This document shows, one piece after another, positions 6,952 through 16,783 of a stretch of 46,256 nucleotides of DNA. The number at the start of each line of letters is the position of its first letter. Within the stretch, counting starts at the first letter, position 1. The notes under the pieces are model-generated. The model was given only the letters and a program-made list of their open reading frames with translations, made no database searches and was not told the DNA's origin. The position numbers were made by a program, and so were the translations under genes. Source of the stretch: Gaiellaceae bacterium (lineage in GTDB: Bacteria > Actinomycetota > Thermoleophilia > Gaiellales > Gaiellaceae). The stretch spans positions 1 to 46,256 of the forward strand of contig JAUJMY010000019.1 of assembly GCA_030446625.1 (NCBI GenBank), in the 5' to 3' direction.

Positions 6952-8169
6952 TCAGCGCGGCGAGAGCAGCGGCCCGTAGCTGATCCAGCGGCCGTTCGAC
7001 CAGCGCTGGAGCCGGGCCTGGTCGAGCGGGAAGCGATCCCTGGCCGACGTGCGGATGCGCATTCCCGGCAGCAGGAACGGGTTGTTCCGGATGTTCAGGT
7101 TCGTGACCGCCCGCATGAAAGACGCACGCGTCGGGTTCCTCCCCGCCTTCCTCAGCGCCTCCACGAACGTGTACGCGGACGCCATCGCATAGACGTTGTA
7201 GACGTCGTTCGCGTCCCCCGTGCCGTGGCGGCGCATGATCGTCCTGTAGAGCCTGATCGCGCGGTCGTTGCGCCACTTCGGGTCGTTCGGGTCCTTTAGG
7301 AAGACGATCGAGACCGCGCCCTCGGCGCGCTTGCCCGTGGACGCGGCGACGATCTTCATCGTGTTCGAGGCGCTCGCGACCGCGTTGACGATGATCCGCG
7401 CCTTCCACGCGAGCTTGTTCGCCGCGATGAACGCCTGGATGGCGGGCCGCGGCGTCGCGGCGATGACGAAGATGTCCGCGTTCGAGCGGCGCAGCTTCGC
7501 GACCGCGGACGAGACGTCGGGGTCGCTGATCCCGTACGACTCGGCGGCGACGACGCGCCCACCCCTGCCGGCGAAGCGGAGCCCCTGCCTGATCCCGTTC
7601 AGGATCTCCTTCCCGTAGTCGTCGTTCTGGTAGAGCACGGCGACCCTCGCCCGGCGCTTCATCTGCCCGATCGCGCGGCCGTAGATGCGTCCTTCGCTCG
7701 TGTACGTGGGCTGGAACCCCGCGGTCGTCCACGGGTAGCGCCCGTAGTCGCTCCCGAACGTCGTCGCCCCCGTCGCGGGGAAGATCTGCGGCACCTTCAG
7801 CGTGTTCAGCAGCTGCCGGATCGCGAGGTTGTGCTCGGTCCCGAGGCTGTTGAAGACGGCGAACACGCGCTCCTGCTGCACCAGCTCGCGCGTCTGCTGC
7901 ACGGTGTTCGCGGGGTTGTACGCGTCGTCGAGGATCTTGTAGACGATCCTGCGCCCGTTCACGCCGCCGCGCGCGTTCACGTACTTGAAGTACGCCTCGG
8001 CGCCGCGGCCGACGGACGCGTAGGCCGCGGCGATGCCCGACAGCGGCACGGTGCCGCCGATCGTGATCGTCGTGGACGTCACGCCCGGGTCGGCCTCGCC
8101 GCGCGCCTGCGCGCCGCCGGCCGTTGCGAGCGCGAGCGCGCACGCGAGGAACGGGAGCTTCCGGATCAA
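6952..8169 (-). CDS. Branched-chain amino acid ABC transporter substrate-binding protein (LivK-type)
   Basis: Extracytoplasmic type I periplasmic-binding protein (Leu/Ile/Val or related ligands) feeding the adjacent LivHMGF transporter. The product is 405 aa. A Sec signal (positive IRK, hydrophobic LPFLACALALATAGG, cleavage near AQA) is followed by ITIGGTVPLSG and typical PBP1 text such as VYKILDDAYNPANTV and LYQNDDYGKEI. No convincing lipobox is seen. The chosen start is TTG at 8169: it overlaps the livM stop as TTGA, matching the coupled 4-base overlaps elsewhere in this operon, and no ATG/GTG sits at a suitable place. It is the last gene of the five-gene operon; fbiC starts 32 bases further on. 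The ligand cannot be read from sequence. Confidence 0.92.
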   Translation of the reverse strand: MIRKLPFLACALALATAGGAQARGEADPGVTSTTITIGGTVPLSGIAAAYASVGRGAEAYFKYVNARGGVNGRRIVYKILDDAYNPANTVQQTRELVQQERVFAVFNSLGTEHNLAIRQLLNTLKVPQIFPATGATTFGSDYGRYPWTTAGFQPTYTSEGRIYGRAIGQMKRRARVAVLYQNDDYGKEILNGIRQGLRFAGRGGRVVAAESYGISDPDVSSAVAKLRRSNADIFVIAATPRPAIQAFIAANKLAWKARIIVNAVASASNTMKIVAASTGKRAEGAVSIVFLKDPNDPKWRNDRAIRLYRTIMRRHGTGDANDVYNVYAMASAYTFVEALRKAGRNPTRASFMRAVTNLNIRNNPFLLPGMRIRTSARDRFPLDQARLQRWSNGRWISYGPLLSPR

Positions 8170-9257
8170 GACGCGCGAGTGTACAAGCGACTTGTTAACG
8201 GCTCCGCCGCCCGCCGGAGCAGGCCGCCGATGCCGTTCGGGAGCAGGAACATGGCGACGATCAGCGTCGCGCCGAAGACGAGGTCGCGACCACCGGGCCG
8301 GGCGAGGAACTCCGCCACCGGCCCCGGCAGCCGCCCGGCGTCCGCCGCGTCGTCGCCGAGGTTGCGGACGTACTGGACGAAGAGCGCGCCGGCGAGGAGC
8401 GGAAGGAGCGAGCCGTACCCGCCGATCGCCGCGCCGATCACCAGGAAGATCGAGAGCGTGATCGGGAACACGTCCGGGTTCACGAAGGTCGTCGCGATGG
8501 CGAACAGCGAGCCCGCCACGCCCGCGTAGAAGGCGCTGATCGCGAAGGCGAGCGTCTTGTAGCGCGCGAGGCTGACGCCGGACGAGGCGGCCGCGACCTC
8601 GCTGTCCCGCACCGCGCGGAGGGCGCGGCCGAGGCGCCCGCGCAGGAGGAGCCACGCGGCGACGAGCAGCGCGAGCGCGATCGACCAGCACAGGTAGTAG
8701 AGCCAGTCGTTGAACGGCAGCGTGCGGCCGAACACGTTCACCTCGACGCCGAGCCCGGAGAGCTGCGGCAGGCCGAAGAGCTGGATCCCCGTCCCGCCGC
8801 CGGTGAGCGTCTCGAACCGCCTCAGCACCTGCGGCAGCGCGACGGCGACGGCGAAGGTCGCGAGCGCGAGGTAGAGCCCCGTGAGCCGGAGCGCGGGCAG
8901 GCCGAAAAGGAGTCCCGCGAGTCCGGCGACCACGCCCGCGATCGGGATCGTGTAGACGTCGCGCAGGTCGGACGAGAACGTGTGGCCGGCGAGCCGCAGC
9001 CCCTGCTCGGACATGAGGATCGCGGTCGTGTAGCCGCCGATCGCCATGAACGCGCCGTGGCCGAGGGAGATCTGGCCGCTGTAGCCGGTGAGGATGCTCA
9101 GCCCGAGCAGCGCGGTGAAGTAGATCGCGACGAAGGCCAGGTCGGACGCGTAGGCGTTCGTGAAGTCCTCGAGCGTGCGCGGGAGCAGCGCGAGCACCGC
9201 GACGACGGCGCCGAGCCCGAGGAGCCGCGCCGGCCACACGAGCGCCATGCGGCTCAC
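8166..9257 (-). CDS. livM: Branched-chain amino acid ABC transporter permease LivM
   Basis: Inner-membrane permease subunit, 363 aa, with many hydrophobic segments and the LivM signature stretch GYSGQISLGHGAFMAIGGYT near residue 60. The other landmarks are LPALRLTGLYLALATFA and the EAA-like region RALRAVRDSEVAAASSGV, which contacts the ATPases. The GTG at 9257 overlaps the livH stop as GTGA and is preferred over the internal ATG at 9248. The gene ends in TTGA shared with the binding protein start. It forms a heterodimer with LivH. Confidence 0.94.
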   Translation of the reverse strand: MSRMALVWPARLLGLGAVVAVLALLPRTLEDFTNAYASDLAFVAIYFTALLGLSILTGYSGQISLGHGAFMAIGGYTTAILMSEQGLRLAGHTFSSDLRDVYTIPIAGVVAGLAGLLFGLPALRLTGLYLALATFAVAVALPQVLRRFETLTGGGTGIQLFGLPQLSGLGVEVNVFGRTLPFNDWLYYLCWSIALALLVAAWLLLRGRLGRALRAVRDSEVAAASSGVSLARYKTLAFAISAFYAGVAGSLFAIATTFVNPDVFPITLSIFLVIGAAIGGYGSLLPLLAGALFVQYVRNLGDDAADAGRLPGPVAEFLARPGGRDLVFGATLIVAMFLLPNGIGGLLRRAAEPLTSRLYTRAS

Positions 9258-10135
9258 ACGCGCCTCACTGCCTCGCGTCCGAAGAGGCCGGCCGGACGGA
9301 CGAGCAGGACGACGAGGATGATGAGCAGCGCGACGGGCAGGCGGAGCTCCGCGCCGACGACGTCGACGTAGGTCCCGAGGAGGTTCACGATCACGCCGAG
9401 GCCGAGCCCTCCGACCACGGCGCCGAGCGGGCTGTCGATCCCGCCGAGGATCGCGGCGGCGAACGCGTAGAGCAGGATCGGCTGCATCATGTTCTGGTCG
9501 AAGCTCCCGAGCGCGGGCGCGGCCATCAGCCCCGCCACGGCGCCCAGCACGGCAGCGAGCCCCCACCCGAGCGCGAGCATGGCCCCCACGCGGACGCCCA
9601 CGAGCCGGCTCGCGGACGGGTTCAGCGCGGCGGCGCGGAGGCCGAGCCCGACCTTCGTCCGCTGGAAGAAGAGCCAGAGCACCGCGACGATCGCGAGCGA
9701 GACGGCGATCGTCCCGAGATCCTGGAGCGAGAACGCGACGCCGCCGATCCGCACCGGCTCCGTCGAGAACGGGCTCTCGAGCTGGCGCGGCTCGTTCCCC
9801 CAGATCAGGCGCGCGAGCCCGTTGAGGCCGATGAGGACGCCGATCGTGACCGTCACGACGGTCAGGACCGGCGCGTCGCGGATCGGCCGGATCAGCAGGA
9901 GCTCGAGCGCCGCGCCGCCGGCGAACGCGATCACGAGCGTGAGTGCGAACGCGGCCCAGTACGGCAGGTGGTTCGCGAGCGACCACGCGACGAACGTCGT
10001 GAACATCGCCATCTCGCCCTGGCCGAAGTTGACCACGCGCGTCGCTCGGTAGATCAGGACGAGCGCGAGCGCGAGGCTCGCGTAGATCCCGCCCGACGCG
10101 AGCCCGCTGACGATCTGCTGTAGCAGGTCGGCCAC
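9254..10135 (-). CDS. livH: Branched-chain amino acid ABC transporter permease LivH
   Basis: Membrane permease of 293 aa with about eight hydrophobic segments. The typical N-terminus is GLASGGIYASLALALVLIYR, followed by VVNFGQGEMAMF. A conserved cytoplasmic loop (RAAALNPSASRLVGVRVG) would dock the ATPases. It starts at GTG 10135, six bases after the livF stop, the only non-overlapping junction in this operon. The C-terminus ends in a basic VRPAGLFGREAVRRV tail typical of the family. Confidence 0.94.
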   Translation of the reverse strand: MADLLQQIVSGLASGGIYASLALALVLIYRATRVVNFGQGEMAMFTTFVAWSLANHLPYWAAFALTLVIAFAGGAALELLLIRPIRDAPVLTVVTVTIGVLIGLNGLARLIWGNEPRQLESPFSTEPVRIGGVAFSLQDLGTIAVSLAIVAVLWLFFQRTKVGLGLRAAALNPSASRLVGVRVGAMLALGWGLAAVLGAVAGLMAAPALGSFDQNMMQPILLYAFAAAILGGIDSPLGAVVGGLGLGVIVNLLGTYVDVVGAELRLPVALLIILVVLLVRPAGLFGREAVRRV

Positions 10136-10141
10136 GGGCCG

Positions 10142-10840
10142 CTAGTAGCCGAGGTAGGAGCGGCGGACGTCGTCGTTTGCGCGCAGCTCGTCGCTCGAGC
10201 CTTCGAGCGCGACGCGGCCCGTCTCGAGGACGTACGCGCGGGTCGCGACGTCGAGCGCGAGCGACGCGTTCTGCTCCACGACGAGCACCGCGAGCCCCTC
10301 CTCCTCGTTGAGCCTGCGGACGATCTGGAAGAGCTCGCGCACGACGCGCGGCGCGAGCCCGAGCGACGGCTCGTCGAGCAGGAGCAGGCGCGGGTGCGAC
10401 ATCAGCGCGCGGGCGAGCGCGAGCATCTGCTGCTCCCCGCCCGACAGCGTCCCCGCCTGCTGCGCGGCGCGCTCCTCGAGCCACGGGAAGTACGCGTACG
10501 CTCGCGTGAAGCCGCCGTTCCGGCCCGCGGCATATGCGCCGAGGCGCAGGTTGTCGCGAACCGACAGCTCCGCGAACGTGCCGCGCCCCTCGGGGACGTG
10601 CGCGACGCCGGCGCGGGCGACGCCTTCGGGCGAGGACGCGATCCGGCGCCCTGCGAGCAGGATCTCGCCGGAGCGCTTCACCATCCCGGAGATCGTGCGG
10701 AGCGTGGTCGTCTTGCCCGCGCCGTTCGCGCCCAGCAGCGCGACGACCTCACCCTCGCGGACGCTGAGCGACACTCCGTGCAGCACCTTCACCGCGCCGT
10801 AGCGCGCGTGCACGTCGCGGAGCTCGAGCAGCGCGCTCAC
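10142..10840 (-). CDS. livF: Branched-chain amino acid ABC transporter ATP-binding protein LivF
   Basis: Cytoplasmic ATPase subunit of 232 aa. It shows Walker A GANGAGKTT (near residue 38), the LivF-type stretch HVPEGRGTFAELSVRDNL, ABC signature LSGGEQQMLALARAL, Walker B LLLLDEPSLGLAP and the switch region VLVVEQNA. The open frame extends far upstream through livG. The GTG at 10840 is chosen because it overlaps the livG stop as GTGA and gives the normal N-terminus (ALLELRDVHARYG). Confidence 0.95.
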   Translation of the reverse strand: MSALLELRDVHARYGAVKVLHGVSLSVREGEVVALLGANGAGKTTTLRTISGMVKRSGEILLAGRRIASSPEGVARAGVAHVPEGRGTFAELSVRDNLRLGAYAAGRNGGFTRAYAYFPWLEERAAQQAGTLSGGEQQMLALARALMSHPRLLLLDEPSLGLAPRVVRELFQIVRRLNEEEGLAVLVVEQNASLALDVATRAYVLETGRVALEGSSDELRANDDVRRSYLGY

Positions 10841-11541
10841 GCCGCCTCGCCGAGGTAGGCCTCGACGACCGCCGGATCCTGCTGTACGTCCGCCGGCGCG
10901 CCGGACGCGATCCGGCGGCCGAAGCTGAGGACGTGCACCCGGTCGGAGACGCCCATCACGAGGTTCATGTGGTGCTCGACGAGGAGGATCGTCACGCCGA
11001 AGTCGAGCCGGAGGCGGCGGATGAAGCCAGCGAGCGCGTCCACCTCCTCGTGGACCAGGCCGCCCGCCGGCTCGTCGAGCAGCACGAGGCGCGGCCCCGA
11101 CGCGAGCGCGCGCGCGGTCTCGACCTGCTTCTGCGTGCCGAACGGGAGCCGCGAGACCGGCGTGTGCGCCACGTCGCGCAGGCCGCAGTACTCGAGCGTC
11201 TCCAGCGCGTCGCGCGCCCCGCGGCGCGCGTGCGCGCCGACGAGGACGTTCTCCAGCACCGTCATCCCGCGAAAGAGCGCGACGTTCTGGAACGTGCGCG
11301 CGATCCCGTGGCGGATGATCCGGTGCGCGCGGATGCGCAGGAGGTCCGCGCCGTCGAACGCCACCCGTCCCGCGTCCGGCGCGTAGAGGCGCGTGATCAC
11401 GTTGAAGGCCGTCGTCTTGCCGGCGCCGTTCGGCCCGATCAGCCCCACGATCTCGCCCTCGCCCACGTCGAGCGAGACGCCGTCGAGCGCCACGATCCCG
11501 CCGAAGCGACGGGTGACGTTCTCGAGCTCGAGCAGCGCCAC
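10837..11541 (-). CDS. livG: Branched-chain amino acid ABC transporter ATP-binding protein LivG
   Basis: First gene of the liv operon, an ATPase subunit of 234 aa. It shows Walker A GPNGAGKTT, the LivG-type region GIARTFQNVALFRGMTVLENVLVG, Walker B LVLLDEPAGGL and switch LLVEHHMN. The ABC signature is the unusual SRLPFGTQKQVETARAL in place of LSGGQ; LPxGxQ variants are usual in LivG. It starts at GTG 11541. A TAGGCT hexamer lies nine bases upstream, so the operon promoter could be there. The 109-base gap to DUF6458 contains a hairpin. Confidence 0.95.
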   Translation of the reverse strand: MALLELENVTRRFGGIVALDGVSLDVGEGEIVGLIGPNGAGKTTAFNVITRLYAPDAGRVAFDGADLLRIRAHRIIRHGIARTFQNVALFRGMTVLENVLVGAHARRGARDALETLEYCGLRDVAHTPVSRLPFGTQKQVETARALASGPRLVLLDEPAGGLVHEEVDALAGFIRRLRLDFGVTILLVEHHMNLVMGVSDRVHVLSFGRRIASGAPADVQQDPAVVEAYLGEAA

Positions 11542-11590
11542 GGGGCGCGTAGCCTAAAAGCACGCGCCGCGGCCCGAAGCCGGAGCGCGC

Positions 11591-11608
11591 GACCTCGACG
11601 ACGAGGTC
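11591..11608 (-). terminator. Hairpin between DUF6458 gene and liv operon
   Basis: A 7-bp perfect stem (GACCTCG / CGAGGTC) with loop ACGA lies 42 bases after the DUF6458 stop and about 50 bases before livG. There is no U-tract, so it may only pause or stabilise a 3' end. The rest of the 109-base gap shows nothing recognisable. Confidence 0.3.
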
Positions 11609-11650
11609 CGCGACCTCGCCGTCGAGCGTCGGTTCCGCGTCAGCAGCCGG

Positions 11651-11875
11651 CTACGGCGCGGGCGGCCGGTCGTCGTAGACGACCTCGCGCCGCCGCGAGC
11701 CACCCCAGCCGCCCCAGCTCGACCAGTAGATCATCGAGATGAGCGCGCCGAGGACGCCGACCGCAAGCAGGATCCAGCCGATCGTCTGGACGTCGAGGCC
11801 GCTGACCTCGGCGTTCACGGCGAAGGCGAGGATCGCGCCGATCGCGATCAGGATGAGACTTACACCGATTCCCAT
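11651..11875 (-). CDS. DUF6458 family small membrane protein
   Basis: A 74-aa protein with two hydrophobic helices (about residues 4-24 and 31-52), a short hydrophilic tail rich in Gly/Trp (WSSWGGWGG) and an acidic-proline end. The pattern MGIGVSLILIAIGAILAFAV, then VDVQ-like turn (LDVQTIGWILLAVGVLG), is how I recognise DUF6458, a family of unknown function common in Actinobacteria. The start ATG at 11875 gives the canonical MGIG start. No functional link to neighbours is evident. Confidence 0.85.
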   Translation of the reverse strand: MGIGVSLILIAIGAILAFAVNAEVSGLDVQTIGWILLAVGVLGALISMIYWSSWGGWGGSRRREVVYDDRPPAP

Positions 11876-11928
11876 GGCACGAGAGATTGCCGAGCGCGTC
11901 GGACGGCAAACTCACCGGACGAGGGACG

Positions 11929-12618
11929 TCAGCCGAGCAGGCGCGCGTCGAGTGGGATCTCGACGACGCGGTCGCCGTCGCGCTGCACGCGGTACGCGCG
12001 CGCGTTCGGCCGCTCCGTGACGACCTCCGCCAGCTCGCGCCCCGCGAGATGCACGCCGACCGCGTCGTCTGCCGCCAGCCCCGCGGGGAACCCGCCGGCC
12101 ACGAGCCGCAGGAACGTCGGCCGCCGTTCGGGCTCCCCGTCGTAGTGCGGGCAGAACGTGCCGGAGAGGAAGCCCAGGCCGTCGTCGAGCGGCGCGAGCT
12201 CCGGGCCGAACGAGTCGGTGATCCCGCCCTCGAACCAGCAGATCGCACCCGCGCTCCAACCGCAGAGCACGGTGCCGCGCTCCCACGCCTCGCGCAGGAT
12301 CGCGTCGATGCGGTGCACCCGCCAGACGGCGAGCATGTTCGCCGTGTTGCCGCCGCTCACGTAGATCACGTCCTGGTGGAGCAGGTGCTCCCGGATGCCC
12401 GCGTGCGGGACGCCGAACAGCTTGAGGTGCGAGCGCTCGCACGACGCGGGCTCGAATGCCTCGTAGAAGCGGACGATCGCATCCGGCGCGTCACCGACCG
12501 CGGTCGCGAGGAAGCAGATCTTCGGGCGCGGCTTCTGCGTCAGCGAGAGCAGGAACCGCGTCAGCGGCCCGCGCGGCGCGCCCGCGCCGCCGAGCGCCAC
12601 GATCTGACGCGTCGCCAC
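11929..12618 (-). CDS. Peptidase S51 (dipeptidase E-like) family protein
   Basis: A 229-aa cytoplasmic protein of the class I glutamine amidotransferase-like S51 fold. It starts with IVALGGAG, has YVSGGNTANML and the nucleophile elbow GWSAGAICWF (Ser near residue 125), then FCPHYDGEPERR. In characterised S51 members this Ser acts with a His and an acidic residue to cut Asp-X dipeptides; the FCPHYD histidine is a plausible partner. The GTG at 12618 is chosen; an upstream in-frame start would overlap the DUF255 gene. The substrate is uncertain, since many actinobacterial members are uncharacterised. Confidence 0.85.
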   Translation of the reverse strand: MATRQIVALGGAGAPRGPLTRFLLSLTQKPRPKICFLATAVGDAPDAIVRFYEAFEPASCERSHLKLFGVPHAGIREHLLHQDVIYVSGGNTANMLAVWRVHRIDAILREAWERGTVLCGWSAGAICWFEGGITDSFGPELAPLDDGLGFLSGTFCPHYDGEPERRPTFLRLVAGGFPAGLAADDAVGVHLAGRELAEVVTERPNARAYRVQRDGDRVVEIPLDARLLG

Positions 12619-12647
12619 CGGCGCCGAGTATGGCGCGGCCGCGTCGA

Positions 12648-14566
<1,919 letters not shown>

Positions 14567-14570
<4 letters not shown>

Positions 14571-15002
14571 GTCAGCACGCTACGTACACCGCGCACGCGC
14601 GTGCGAATCATCGACTGCGCGCGGGACGAGTCGAGGGTCAGTCGAGCGGGCGCGGCACCGAGGCGGCTCGCCGCGGATCTCCTCCGGGTCGCGCCCGTTC
14701 GCGGCGAGGACGAGGCGCGCGAACTCGCAGCGGCTCACGGCGTCGGCGACCGGGACGTGGAGCGGGCCGGCGGCGCCGAGCTCCGCGCCGTCCACGGTGA
14801 CGCTCCAAGCGTCGGGCCCGCCCTGGACGTACGCCGCGTGGACGACGGCAGCGGGCCGCCCGGCCTCGGCGAACGCGGCGACGGCGGCAGAGTCGCGGAC
14901 GTCGACGCGCGCCGTCTCCACCTCCCAGCCGGCGTCGGCGGCGCGGGGGACGAGCTCGCGCCCGAGGTAGCCGGTCGCGCCGGTGACCCAGAGGCGGCGC
15001 AC
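14567..15002 (-). pseudogene. RmlD-like (dTDP-4-dehydrorhamnose reductase family) remnant
   Basis: The N-terminus is intact: WVTGATGYLGRELVPRAADAG carries the Rossmann GxxGxxG and AAVVHAAYVQGGPDAWSVTVDGAE follows. The chain then jumps directly to a C-terminal stretch (GPLHVPVADAVSRCEFARLV), leaving out the 100-plus residues that hold the YxxxK catalytic region. The C-terminus is spread over two more frames: AASVPRPLD in one, then TLDSSRAQSMIRTRVRG in the next, ending at TGA 14569-14567. That stop overlaps the DUF255 start as GTGA. The 436-base span is not a multiple of three. The parts read as one gene after an internal deletion and two single-base frameshifts; sequencing error could explain the frameshifts but not the large deletion. 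Confidence 0.75.
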
Positions 15003-15040
15003 CGCCCGACGATAGCCGCGCCGGATGGGATACTCGCGCC

Positions 15041-15466
15041 GTGGCCGCCGTCCGCCGCTTCTCCCGCTGGGCGCACTTCGTCTCGCTCGCGCTCTTCCAG
15101 CTCGGCGTCGTCGTGCAGTTCCTGCTGGCGGGCTTCGCGATCTTCGGCGCGATGAGCTTCGACCCGCACGAGATGCTCGGGTTCACGGTGCTGCACCTGC
15201 TCTCGCTGCTCGTCTTCCTCTTCGCGCTCCTCGGCTGGATCGGACGCAACCAGATCCTCCTCAGCGCGCTCCTGTTCGTGCTCGCGACGGTCCAGATCGC
15301 GCTCCCGGCGAGTGACAACGGCTGGCTCGCGGGCCTCCACCCGCTGAGCGCGCTCGTCCTCTTCGTGTTGACGCACTACCTGATGCGGCACAGCCGCGAG
15401 CGCGTCATGCAGCGGGCGCTGCCGGCCGCGGGTCAGACCGCCGCCGGGAACGCGCCCGCGCGGTAG
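15041..15466 (+). CDS. DUF6220 family membrane protein
   Basis: A 141-aa protein with four predicted transmembrane helices (about residues 10-38, 45-65, 70-90, 100-118) and a short hydrophilic tail. The arrangement, an early His/Phe-rich helix FVSLALFQLGVVVQFLLAG and a MLGFTVLHLLSLLVFLFALLG segment, is what I recognise as DUF6220; function unknown. It starts at GTG 15041, six bases after GATACT, so it may be leaderless. Its last 34 bases overlap the convergent HMG-CoA lyase gene. Confidence 0.75.
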   Translation: MAAVRRFSRWAHFVSLALFQLGVVVQFLLAGFAIFGAMSFDPHEMLGFTVLHLLSLLVFLFALLGWIGRNQILLSALLFVLATVQIALPASDNGWLAGLHPLSALVLFVLTHYLMRHSRERVMQRALPAAGQTAAGNAPAR

Positions 15467-16308
15467 ACCTGCCCGGGCAGCTGCCGCCCGAGCACCTGCT
15501 CCAGCCACTCCGACACGGCCGCCAGGGCGCCGAGGTCGATCCCCGTGTCGACGCCCTCGCGCTCCAGGAGGTAGACGAGATCCTCCGTCGCGATGTTGCC
15601 CGTCGCCTTCGGCGCGAACGGGCAGCCGCCGAGCCCTCCAACCGCGGCGTCCAGCACCGTCGCGCCCGCCCCGAGCGCCGCCCACGCGTTCGCGAAGCCG
15701 GTGTTCCGCGTGTTGTGGAAGTGCCCGCCGACGGGCTTCCCGAGCTCCCGCACGCGCTCGACGAGGCGGCGCACGCGTCCCGGCGTGGCGACGCCGATCG
15801 TGTCGGCGAGGACGATCTCGTCAGCCGCATCGAGCCGTCCCGCCAACTCGACGACGCGATCGGGATCGACCTCGCCCTCCCACGGATCCCCGAAGGCGAC
15901 GCTGATCGTGAGCGTCGCCGGCCGCTCCGAGGCGGCGACGATCTCCGCCACGCGCTCGGTCGCCTCCTCGAGGGAGGCGTTGGCGTTGCGCCGGTTGAAG
16001 GTCTCCGTGGCCCCCAGGGTCACGTTGACGCGATCGAGGGTCGTCGCGCACAGCCGCTCGTAGCCCCGGCGGTTGAGGACGAGCCCCGAGTACTCGGTCT
16101 CCGGGCGCCGCTGGATCTGCTCGACCACGTCCTCGGCGCCGGCCATCTGCGGCACGCGCGCCGCGTCGACGAAGCTCGCCGCCTCGACACGCGGGAGCCC
16201 GGCAGCGGCGAGCCGGTCGACCAGCTCCGCGCGCACCGGCGGTTCGAGCACGTCGCGCTCGTTCTGGAGCCCGTCGCGCGGTCCGACGTCGCAGACGACG
16301 ACCGCCAT
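15433..16308 (-). CDS. Hydroxymethylglutaryl-CoA lyase
   Basis: HMGL-like TIM-barrel aldol-cleaving enzyme (HMG-CoA to acetoacetate and acetyl-CoA, leucine degradation), 291 aa. Seen: VCDVGPRDGLQNE (substrate-binding Arg and metal Asp), SFVDAARVPQMAGAEDV, metal ligands in GHFHNTRNTGFAN, and the signature GGLGGCPFAPKATGN with catalytic Cys229. The frame runs further upstream, but ATG 16308 gives the canonical start and lies two bases after the PPOX stop, so the two are cotranscribed. The C-terminus overlaps DUF6220 on the other strand. Related HMGL-like enzymes can act on other acyl-CoAs. Confidence 0.92.
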   Translation of the reverse strand: MAVVVCDVGPRDGLQNERDVLEPPVRAELVDRLAAAGLPRVEAASFVDAARVPQMAGAEDVVEQIQRRPETEYSGLVLNRRGYERLCATTLDRVNVTLGATETFNRRNANASLEEATERVAEIVAASERPATLTISVAFGDPWEGEVDPDRVVELAGRLDAADEIVLADTIGVATPGRVRRLVERVRELGKPVGGHFHNTRNTGFANAWAALGAGATVLDAAVGGLGGCPFAPKATGNIATEDLVYLLEREGVDTGIDLGALAAVSEWLEQVLGRQLPGQVYRAGAFPAAV

Positions 16309-16310
16309 CG

Positions 16311-16709
16311 CTATTTGAGGCCGGTCGCAGTGATCTTCTCCGGATGGATCCGCACCGTCACGCGCTGCTCGCCCGGCTTGTGCGACGCGTACTTCTCCCG
16401 ACCGGTGTACTTGAACGAGAGGCGGTCGATCGTCTCGTTCCCGTCCTCCGTCGAGAGCTCCGCCGTGCCGGAGACGGTGATCCACTTGAACGGGTCCTGA
16501 GGGTCGATCACGGTGACGGCGGTGCGCGGGTCGCGCGCGAGGTGCCGCCCCTTCGCGCGCGTCGTGACCGTGTTGTAGAAGACACCGCGGTCGTCGACGT
16601 CGACCCAGACGACGGTGTTGTGCGGCGAGCCGTCCTCACGCAGCGTCGTCGCGGTTGCGAAGTACGGGTTCTCCAGGAATTCGCGGTGCTCGGGCGTCAG
16701 CGTCGCCAT
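16311..16709 (-). CDS. PPOX-class F420/FMN-dependent protein
   Basis: A 132-aa pyridoxamine 5'-phosphate oxidase-like split beta-barrel protein. Seen: LENPYFATATTLREDGSPHNTVVWVDVDDRGVFYN (residues about 12-46), then TRAKGRHLARDPRTAVTVIDP. These match small actinobacterial TIGR03618-like PPOX proteins that often bind F420. ATG 16709 has AGGAG six bases upstream. It is cotranscribed with HMG-CoA lyase. Because the same window encodes FbiC, F420 is a reasonable cofactor; FMN or heme-type alternatives exist in the superfamily. Confidence 0.88.
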   Translation of the reverse strand: MATLTPEHREFLENPYFATATTLREDGSPHNTVVWVDVDDRGVFYNTVTTRAKGRHLARDPRTAVTVIDPQDPFKWITVSGTAELSTEDGNETIDRLSFKYTGREKYASHKPGEQRVTVRIHPEKITATGLK

Positions 16710-16783
16710 CTCGTCTCCTCTCGCGCGGGTGCCACCTGGATCAACGCGTTTCGGCGCGCACTTCTTCCTCGCGGGAGGAGCCC

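Noticed and set aside
6952..9237. Single 761-aa open frame across livM and the binding protein
   Set aside because: The upstream part is antiparallel-type shadow of livM in another frame. The signal peptide and TTGA junction place the start at 8169.
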